Source: Bacillota bacterium
GTDB taxonomy: Bacteria > Bacillota > Sulfobacillia > RBS10-35 > JAJYVN01
Reading direction: 5' to 3'
DNA: 6,830 nucleotides
Assembly (NCBI GenBank): GCA_021827805.1
Contig: JAKAUG010000057.1
Span: 1 to 6,830, forward strand
Both the position numbers and the translations under genes were made by a program. The notes beneath the pieces were generated by a model, which searched no databases, was not told where the DNA came from, and was given only the letters and a program-made list of their open reading frames with translations. Shown in pieces: positions 1 through 4,421 of this stretch (position 1 is its first letter; every line of letters begins with the position of its first letter).

Positions 1-72
1 GCTCTCCTTGCGTCGCAGGATCTCTGCCGATTTCGGCCCGGGGAGCGGGGTCCTGCGCACGATGCAACCCAA
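1..72 (-). CDS. N-terminal fragment of a probable class III (GabT-like) aminotransferase, cut by the left edge
   Basis: Reading leftwards from a TTG at 72-70, an open frame runs off the window edge. It encodes about 24 residues, M-G-C-I-V-R-R-T-P-L-P then GPKSAEILRRKES. An AGGAGG sits at 85-80, 7 nt before the TTG, which fixes this start over the in-frame GTG at 60-58; an in-frame TGA at 90-88 closes the frame upstream. A PGPKS...L.RR pattern near the N-terminus is, from memory, typical of 4-aminobutyrate aminotransferases of the PLP fold-type I class III family, which move the amino group of GABA to 2-oxoglutarate in the cytoplasm. No catalytic part is inside the window, so the family rests on this short motif. 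The gene is divergent from selD across an 89-bp spacer. Confidence 0.5.
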   Translation of the reverse strand, partial: MGCIVRRTPLPGPKSAEILRRKES

Positions 73-95
73 GACGCTGCCTCCTAATCACCGCT

Positions 96-123
96 TTGCC
101 AGCGGAACACTCCGCTATAGAAT
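96..123 (+). promoter_or_regulatory. Putative sigma70-type promoter for selD
   Basis: A -35 box TTGCCA (96-101, 5 of 6 to TTGACA) and a -10 box TAGAAT (118-123, 5 of 6 to TATAAT) are separated by 16 bp. This predicts a start near 130 and a leader of about 30 nt carrying the selD SD site. It is the only AT-rich spot in the spacer between the two divergent genes. Confidence 0.55.
101..116. repeat. Perfect inverted repeat in the spacer of the selD promoter
   Basis: AGCGGA (101-106) and TCCGCT (111-116) are perfect inverted copies around ACAC, lying exactly between the -35 and -10 boxes. The half-site core GCGGAAC (102-108) recurs directly at 134-140, 32 bp away, or about three helical turns. 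This is a plausible operator for an unknown regulator acting on both divergent genes. No regulator is identified. Confidence 0.4.
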
Positions 124-146
124 ACGCTCCACCGCGGAACCGGCAA
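119..146 (-). promoter_or_regulatory. Weak candidate promoter for the divergent aminotransferase gene
   Basis: On the minus strand, TTGCCG (146-141) and TATTCT (124-119) are 16 bp apart, each matching consensus at 4 of 6 positions. The -10 overlaps the selD -10 on the other strand, so the two promoters would compete. Only position and spacing support it. Confidence 0.25.
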
Positions 147-152
147 GGAGGG
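145..152 (+). promoter_or_regulatory. Strong ribosome binding site that sets the selD start
   Basis: AAGGAGGG lies 9 nt before the ATG at 162. The frame is open upstream to the window edge, so this site decides the start. It places the true N-terminus 25 codons before the in-frame TGA, which argues that ribosomes do approach and read through that TGA. Confidence 0.8.
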
Positions 153-161
153 CCGCGCAAC

Positions 162-1220
162 ATGGGGAGGGGTGGTGCGGGAGTGGACACGGTTCGCGAT
201 TGGACCCGCCTGACGAGCATGGCATCCTGCGCCGGGTGAGCGGCCAAGCAGGCGCCAGGGGACCTGGCGCGCGTGGTTGGTGCGCTGGCCGGCATGTTTC
301 CCGCGGAGACGACCTCCCGCCTCCTGGTTGGCCTTCAGGAGCCGGATGACGCCGCCGTGTATGTGCTCGACGGGACGGGCCTTGTCTTCACCGCCGACTA
401 CTTTCCTCCGGTGGTGGACGATGGGGCCACGTATGGCGCGATTGCCGCGAACAACGCCATGAGCGACGTGTTCGCCATGGGCGGCACGCCGCTCATGGCC
501 CTCAACCTGGCCACCTTCCCCGCCGACATGCCGCCCGAGGTCGCGGCGTCCATCCTGCGGGGGGCCGCGGAGCAGGTGCGTGCCGCGGGGGCGATCATCG
601 CCGGTGGACACAGCACCACGGGCGATGAGCCGACGTTCGGCTTGGCGGTCCTGGGAACGGTGGATCCGGAGGCCGTCATCCGCAAGGGCGGGGCCCGGGT
701 CGGTGACCGGCTGGTCCTGACCAAGAGCCTCGGGGTTGGGGTGATCACCACCGCCGGCAAGCAGGGGACGGCCCAGCGGGAGGCGATGGAGGCGGCTGTG
801 GCCTCCATGCTGGGTAGCAACGGTCCCGCCTCCGCAGCGGCGCGCGCCTCGGGTGTGCGCTGCGGCACCGATGTCACAGGGTTCGGGCTGGTGGGCCACG
901 GGATGGAGCTGGCGCAGACCTCGGGTGTCCGTCTGCGCGTGCGCAGCGCGGACCTGCCTCTTCTGCCCGGGGCCCTGGAGCACGCGCGCGCGGGCACCTT
1001 CCCCGGGGGTGCCAGGCGCAACGCCGCATACTTCGGGCCCCAGACCGAGGTCGGGGGCGGCGTGGATCCGCTCCTGCGGGATCTGGCCTTTTCCCCGGAG
1101 ACCTCCGGGGGGCTGCTGTTGGCGGTGCCGCCCGCTCGACTCGCCGGCCTGCTCGGCAGGGCCCCAGGAGCCGTGGAGATCGGTGTGGTGGAGGAGGGCC
1201 ACGGGATCCTCCTGGTCTGA
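162..1220 (+). CDS. selD: Selenide, water dikinase (selenophosphate synthetase), selenocysteine-containing
   Basis: SelD makes selenophosphate from selenide and ATP, releasing AMP and phosphate; it supplies selenium for selenocysteine (Sec) and selenouridine in the cytoplasm. The product is 352 residues, normal for the family (about 345). TGA at 237-239 is codon 26 and falls where E. coli SelD has catalytic Cys17: the context here is C-A-G-U-A-A-K-Q-A-P, with K29 matching the essential Lys20. Downstream are family hallmarks: Mg/ATP-binding aspartates D62/D63, D79 and D102 (in TADYFPPVVDD and NNAMSDVFAMGG), AGGHSTTGDEPTFG (about 147-160), CGTDVTGFGLVGH, and SPETSGGLLLAVP near the C-terminus. 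The start is the ATG after AAGGAGGG. An alternative GTG at 273 would leave out the active site. selD is convergent with the histidine kinase gene, with 52 bp between them. SelA, SelB and tRNA-Sec, needed for decoding, are not in the window. Confidence 0.93.
237..239 (+). other. selD: In-frame TGA read as selenocysteine (Sec26 of SelD)
   Basis: The frame is SelD-like on both sides of this TGA: RLTSMASCAG before, AAKQAPGDLARVV after. The codon occupies the position that is Cys or Sec throughout the family, and a hairpin follows at SECIS distance. A nonsense mutation at exactly this codon, with both flanks intact, is much less likely than recoding. Confidence 0.9.
240..281 (+). promoter_or_regulatory. 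Candidate bacterial SECIS element inside selD
   Basis: Right after the TGA, GCGCCAGG (252-259) and CCTGGCGC (263-270) form a perfect 8-bp stem closed by a GGA loop (260-262). The loop starts 21 nt after the last base of the TGA. Known bacterial SECIS models ask for a small apical loop with an early G, about 16-37 nt from the UGA; this fits. A lower helix is possible between 243-247 and 277-281 across an internal loop. SelB with Sec-tRNA would bind the loop. The stem also codes for conserved residues, so part of the pairing could be coincidental. Confidence 0.75.
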
Positions 1221-1233
1221 ACTTGACCTTCTC

Positions 1234-1259
1234 CCACGACGGAAGCTGGGGGCTTGTGG
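1234..1259. terminator. Weak hairpin between the convergent selD and kinase genes
   Basis: CCAC (1234-1237) pairs with GTGG (1256-1259) and AAGC (1243-1246) with GCTT (1252-1255), leaving a 5-nt bulge and a TGGGG loop. There is no T-run on either side, so it is not a canonical intrinsic terminator. It is the only paired structure I see in the 52-bp gap where both transcripts should end. Confidence 0.2.
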
Positions 1260-1272
1260 CGCGTCTCTTCGG

Positions 1273-2409
1273 TCAGCCGCGCAGGCGGCGCCAGAGCAGG
1301 CGGACCGTGGTCCCCTCCCCGACGGCCGAGCGCATCTCAAGCCGACCGCCGTGGCGCCGCAAGAGCGCCTGGGTCAGGGCCAGGCCGAGCCCCGTACCGC
1401 CCGTGGCGTTCCGCCCCTGGAAGAAGGGGCGGGTCACGTGCGGCAGTTCGTCCGGGGGGATGCCTGGCCCCTGGTCCCGCACCGTCACGATACCCCACGG
1501 GCCCTCCCCCTCGGCCTCGAGGACCACGCTGCCTCCGGCCGGGCTGAAGCGCACCGCGTTCTCAAGCACGGAGACCACCGCATCGGCCACCGCCTCCGGC
1601 TGGGCGCGCACGGGCACGGGTGCTCCGTCCCGAACCTGGAGCACGACCCCCGCCAGCTGCGCCGCGGCCTGGAGGGCGTCGGCCGATTGGCGGACGACAT
1701 CCAGGAGATCCGCACGCGGGCGCAGGCGCCATCGCGGGCCCTCCGCCCGGGCCAGAGCGGTCAGGCGGGCGGCCAGCCCCTCGAGCTGCACCGTCTGCTC
1801 GCGGATCACGCCCAGGGCCTCCGCGGAGGCCATCCCCTTACCGGCCAGGGCCAGGTCGGCCGACGTGCGGATGACCGTCAGGGGGGTGCGGAGCCGGTGT
1901 GAGGCCAGGGCGACGAATTCTGTCCGCTCCCGCACCGCCTGCTCCAGCGGGCGCAGGGCCTGGCTGGCGAGGACAAACCCCGCGGGCAGGGCCACGATCC
2001 ACCCGGCGGCGGTCAGACCGGCAAGGACCAGGCCGAAGGTGCGCAGGACCCGCGCGTCGTCGCCAGTCGGCATGGACAGCCACCAGATGCCGCCGCTGCG
2101 GATGCGGCGCAGCCGGGCCACGGGGGTGCCTCCCGCCGGGGTGACCACCTGAAAGTCGGGCCCGCTCTGCCCCGATCCGGAGATCCAGCTGTACCCAGGA
2201 GGGAGGCGCGAGCCCTGCGCGTGGTCGGCGACGCCAGACAGTTGTTCGTGCATCTCTCCCCAGATGGCGCGGCGCGCGGCCAAGAAGGCCCCCGTGGACA
2301 GCAGGGCCAGCACCCCGGTGGCCACCAGGGCCCACTGCAGCGCCATGTGCCAGCGGGTGCGGCGGACGAGGGCGGCGTGGCTGTCCAGGACGCGCGGCGC
2401 GCCCTTCAC
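1273..2409 (-). CDS. Membrane-bound sensor histidine kinase (HisKA/HATPase_c)
   Basis: This 378-residue kinase should autophosphorylate on His and pass the phosphate to the regulator encoded just before it. Seen in order: a short cytoplasmic N-terminus; TM1 about 24-45; an extracytoplasmic loop of about 75 residues; TM2 about 123-149; a short linker (LRPLEQAVRERTEF) instead of a full HAMP domain; an H-box with H171 in SHRLRTPL; an N-box with N284 (VLENAVRFSP); a G1 box with D312 (DQGPGIP); the F box (PFFQG); and a G2 box GTGLGL (338-343). All ATP-binding boxes are present. The residue after H171 is Arg, where Glu or Asp is usual. The GTG start at 2409 overlaps the regulator's TGA by 4 nt, implying translational coupling. 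AGGAG lies only 2 nt from the GTG; an ATG at 2346 is possible but would remove the N-terminus. The signal sensed is unknown. Confidence 0.9.
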   Translation of the reverse strand: MKGAPRVLDSHAALVRRTRWHMALQWALVATGVLALLSTGAFLAARRAIWGEMHEQLSGVADHAQGSRLPPGYSWISGSGQSGPDFQVVTPAGGTPVARLRRIRSGGIWWLSMPTGDDARVLRTFGLVLAGLTAAGWIVALPAGFVLASQALRPLEQAVRERTEFVALASHRLRTPLTVIRTSADLALAGKGMASAEALGVIREQTVQLEGLAARLTALARAEGPRWRLRPRADLLDVVRQSADALQAAAQLAGVVLQVRDGAPVPVRAQPEAVADAVVSVLENAVRFSPAGGSVVLEAEGEGPWGIVTVRDQGPGIPPDELPHVTRPFFQGRNATGGTGLGLALTQALLRRHGGRLEMRSAVGEGTTVRLLWRRLRG

Positions 2410-3104
2410 AGCTCCTGCCGCTCCCCGGGGCCTTCGAGGCGGTAGCCGACCCCCGGTACGCCGACCACCCGACCGTCCCAGCCCGCGGCGGCCAGCCGCC
2501 GCCGCAGGCGGGAGACCGTGGCCTCGGCCACGTTGGCCCTGGGGGCCTCGGATCCCCAGACCCGGTCCAACACCATGCCCCTGGAGACCGGCACGCCGCC
2601 CTGCCGCAGCAGGTATTCCAGGACGTCGAACTCGCGCGGGGGGACATCCACCGTGCGACCGGCCACCGTCACCCAGCGGCCCCACGGCTCCAGGCGCAGA
2701 TTGCCGGCGCGCAGGTGGGTGGCGGCGAGGGTCTGCGGCGGACGCCGCTGCAGGGCGCGCAGTCGGGCCAACAGTTCCTCGAAGGCGAAGGGTTTCACCA
2801 GATAATCGTCCGCACCAGCATCCAGCCCGTTGACCCGATCCTCGACCGAGCCGCGGGCGGTGAGGCAGAGCGAGGGGGTGGCGATGCCCGCCTCGCGGAG
2901 GGCGCGCAGGGTGTCCAGGCCGCTGCCGTCCGGAAGCATCACATCCAGCACCATCACATCCCAGGTGCCCGCCACGGCGAGATCGTAGGCCGCGCCAGCG
3001 GTGCGCGCCACCGTGACGCGATAGCCGTCCGCCTCCAGGCCCCGGCGCAGCACCGGTCCCAGGGCGGGGTCGTCCTCCACCAGCAGCAGGTGCGCCTTGT
3101 CCAC
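2406..3104 (-). CDS. OmpR/PhoB-type response regulator
   Basis: The 232-residue product has the usual length for the OmpR class. The receiver domain (1-115) has the acidic pair E10-D11-D12, phosphoacceptor D54 (VMVLDVMLPDGSG), T82 (LTARG) and K104 in the YLVKPF motif. The C-terminal winged helix (about 130-226) shows PPREFDVLEYLL, ANVAEATVSRLRRRL (recognition helix region) and GVGYRLEG (wing). It should bind DNA when phosphorylated by the kinase encoded directly downstream. The only start is GTG at 3104, since an in-frame TGA lies at 3119-3117. AGGGGG abuts that GTG with no normal spacing, so the message may be nearly leaderless. It is divergent from the marR-efflux genes and could control them, itself, or both. 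The target is not visible in the sequence. Confidence 0.92.
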   Translation of the reverse strand: MDKAHLLLVEDDPALGPVLRRGLEADGYRVTVARTAGAAYDLAVAGTWDVMVLDVMLPDGSGLDTLRALREAGIATPSLCLTARGSVEDRVNGLDAGADDYLVKPFAFEELLARLRALQRRPPQTLAATHLRAGNLRLEPWGRWVTVAGRTVDVPPREFDVLEYLLRQGGVPVSRGMVLDRVWGSEAPRANVAEATVSRLRRRLAAAGWDGRVVGVPGVGYRLEGPGERQEL

Positions 3105-3139
3105 CCCCCTGGGGCATCATGGTACCACCAACGCCGTTG

Positions 3140-3168
3140 TTGACCGCGGTGACCCGGGGTGGTAAAAG
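3140..3168 (+). promoter_or_regulatory. Putative promoter of the marR-efflux operon
   Basis: TTGACC (3140-3145, 5 of 6) and TAAAAG (3163-3168, 4 of 6) are 17 bp apart, and a TGG just before the -10 gives an extended -10 element. The start is expected near 3175, directly before the paired palindromes. Inverted arms TACCACC (3123-3129) and GGTGGTA (3158-3164) flank the -35, the second arm overlapping the -10. Confidence 0.5.
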
Positions 3169-3175
3169 AGCAACG

Positions 3176-3189
3176 TTCCGGATCCGGAA
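3176..3189. promoter_or_regulatory. Perfect 14-bp palindrome, candidate MarR operator (first)
   Basis: TTCCGGATCCGGAA is a perfect palindrome at about +1 of the predicted marR transcript. MarR-family dimers bind palindromes of roughly this size, and repression from such a position is common. Only 2 bp separate it from the next palindrome. Confidence 0.5.
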
Positions 3190-3191
3190 GT

Positions 3192-3207
3192 GTCGTCCGC
3201 GGACGAC
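3192..3207. promoter_or_regulatory. Perfect 16-bp palindrome, candidate MarR operator (second)
   Basis: GTCGTCCGCGGACGAC is perfect over 16 bp. Its centre is 17 bp from that of the first palindrome, and it ends 3 bp before the GGAGG of marR. Both sites share inverted TCCG/CGGA units. In RNA, each could also fold as a hairpin near the ribosome site. Confidence 0.5.
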
Positions 3208-3223
3208 CTTGGAGGCTGGGCAG

Positions 3224-3721
3224 GTGGCTCTGGAGGCGCGGCGCGCCGCGGCGCTCCTGATGTGGGAAGTCCTGCAGGGCTTCGGCCGGAGGTTGCGCCG
3301 CGGCATGGGTTTGCCCTCGGGCGCCCACGATCCGGTTGCCCTGCATCTGCCGGTGCTGCTGGTGCTCTCCCGCCGCGGCCCGCAGCGTCTGGTCGACCTG
3401 GCGCGGCTGCTGAACCTGCCAACCAGCACCCTCTCCGAGGGGGTCGAGCGCATGGTGGCCGAGGGCCTCGTGGAGCGGACGCCCAACCCGCGCGACCGCC
3501 GCAGCGTGCTGCTCGGTCCCACAGCCGCTGGGCGGGCCCGGTTGCCCGAGCTGTGTCGGGGCGCGCAGAACAGGGCCGAGCAGCTGTTGGAGGCCATGGG
3601 CGACGAGGCGGTGCAGCACCTGCTGCTGGGTCTCCGGGCCCTGGCGGACGTGCTGGCCGCGGACGGTCTGGATCCGGATCCGCCGTGCCCGGGTGGCACG
3701 CCAGAGGACGCGGAGCACTGA
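3224..3721 (+). CDS. MarR-family transcriptional regulator
   Basis: This is a 165-residue winged-helix protein, usual size for the family. The DNA-binding core spans about 45-105: LVDLARLLNLPTSTLSEGVE (helix-turn-helix) followed by RMVAEGLVERTPNPRDRRSV, where N-P-x-D-R-R-S is the family's wing signature, then GPTAAGR. Flanking helices (2-25 and 105-145) would form the dimer interface. The start chosen is GTG 3224 because GGAGG at 3211-3215 lies 8 nt before it; the longer in-frame ATG at 3119 would include the promoter and palindromes and lacks a ribosome site. It is the first gene of the efflux unit, 18 nt before the adaptor gene, the usual arrangement for a local repressor released by a pump substrate. 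The ligand is unknown. The last 18 residues are acidic and proline-rich, likely disordered. Confidence 0.9.
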   Translation: MALEARRAAALLMWEVLQGFGRRLRRGMGLPSGAHDPVALHLPVLLVLSRRGPQRLVDLARLLNLPTSTLSEGVERMVAEGLVERTPNPRDRRSVLLGPTAAGRARLPELCRGAQNRAEQLLEAMGDEAVQHLLLGLRALADVLAADGLDPDPPCPGGTPEDAEH

Positions 3722-3739
3722 GAGCGGGGGCATGCCGGC

Positions 3740-4393
3740 ATGCAGAGGACTGCGCGAGCCATCGTGATCCAGACCGTGGTCCTGGTGGTGCTGCTTGGCG
3801 CGGCCGCGCTCGCGGCCACGTACTGGTACCAGGGGCAGAACTATGTTCAGTCCAAGGACGCCCAGGTCTCCGTGCCCATGGCTCAGGTGGGCTCGCTGGC
3901 GGTCGGCGTGCTCACCTCCTGGAACGTGAGCGTGGGGACCCAGGTGACCGCCGGGCAGGTGCTCGGCACCGTGCAGGCCGCTGGGGCGCCAGCCGGCAGC
4001 GCGCTCGATCTCACGGCACCCTTTGCCGGCACGGTGCTGGAATCGGACGGGGTCAAGGGCGAGACGGTGGCGCCGGGTGCGCCGCTCGCCTGGATCGGCC
4101 GCATGCAGGACATGGGCGTGACCGCCTACATCAAGGAAACGGCCATCCGCCACGTCAGCGCGGGGCAGAGCGTGGATGTCACCGTCGACGCCTTTCCCGG
4201 GACGACGTTCAGCGGGACGGTGCAGCAGGTGGGCCTCGCGAGCGCCAGCACCTTCTCGCTTCTGCCCTCCGCCCCGCAGAGTGGGGATTTCACCAAGGTG
4301 ACGGCGCGGATCCCCGTGCAGATCCGACTGACCGGCTTCGCGGACAACCTGCTGCCCGGTGAGAGCGCGACGGTGCGCATCCACCTGCACTAG
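3740..4393 (+). CDS. Short HlyD/EmrA-type membrane fusion protein
   Basis: The 217-residue protein is the likely adaptor partner of the transporter encoded next. TM or signal-anchor at about 8-28; first half of the biotinyl-lipoyl-like domain at about 41-80 (SVGTQVTAGQVLGTVQ); second half at about 89-120 (LTAPFAGTVLESDGVKGETV); then the beta-barrel region (AYIKETAIRHVSAGQSVDVTVDAFPGTTFSGTVQQVG) and a C-terminal strand LLPGESATVRIHL. E. coli EmrA is about 390 residues; the missing part is the coiled-coil hairpin between the two lipoyl halves, here reduced to about 10 residues. That hairpin normally reaches an outer-membrane channel, so its absence suggests a cell without an outer membrane. Start is ATG 3740, with GGGGG at 3726-3730 9 nt before it; ATG 3732 is out of frame. 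Confidence 0.87.
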   Translation: MQRTARAIVIQTVVLVVLLGAAALAATYWYQGQNYVQSKDAQVSVPMAQVGSLAVGVLTSWNVSVGTQVTAGQVLGTVQAAGAPAGSALDLTAPFAGTVLESDGVKGETVAPGAPLAWIGRMQDMGVTAYIKETAIRHVSAGQSVDVTVDAFPGTTFSGTVQQVGLASASTFSLLPSAPQSGDFTKVTARIPVQIRLTGFADNLLPGESATVRIHLH

Positions 4394-4421
4394 CCGCGCC
4401 CATGACGAAAGGGGGGTGGGC

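Noticed and set aside
26..37. Small inverted repeat GCCGA-TT-TCGGC near the left edge
   Set aside because: Its two-base loop is too small to close as drawn and no T-run follows; it sits within the coding frame of the minus-strand gene.
273..1220. SelD as a 315-residue protein starting at GTG 273
   Set aside because: This would drop the catalytic residue and Lys29, and there is no SD site before it. The full frame through the TGA fits the family.
84..1340. Long minus-strand frame opposite selD
   Set aside because: No recognisable motif, starts within the divergent control region, and is fully explained by selD on the other strand.
3119..3223. N-terminal extension of MarR from ATG 3119
   Set aside because: It would cover the promoter and both palindromes and has no SD site; GTG 3224 follows GGAGG at ideal spacing.
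3670..3681. GGATCCGGATCC, similar to the core of the first marR palindrome
   Set aside because: It lies in the marR coding sequence, encoding part of L-D-P-D-P, and lacks the full palindrome; it is most simply codon usage.
1273..3819. 848-codon open frame on the minus strand running through the kinase, the regulator gene and beyond
   Set aside because: Only its last 378 codons (the kinase) show protein motifs. The remainder runs out of frame through the regulator gene and antisense to part of marR, and is low-complexity Arg/Gly/Ala/Pro typical of shadow frames in high-GC DNA.
4359..4421. Transporter start at 4359, overlapping the adaptor gene
   Set aside because: The 21 extra residues (Arg/Cys-rich) are out-of-frame adaptor sequence, and ATG 4422 has its own SD-like site.
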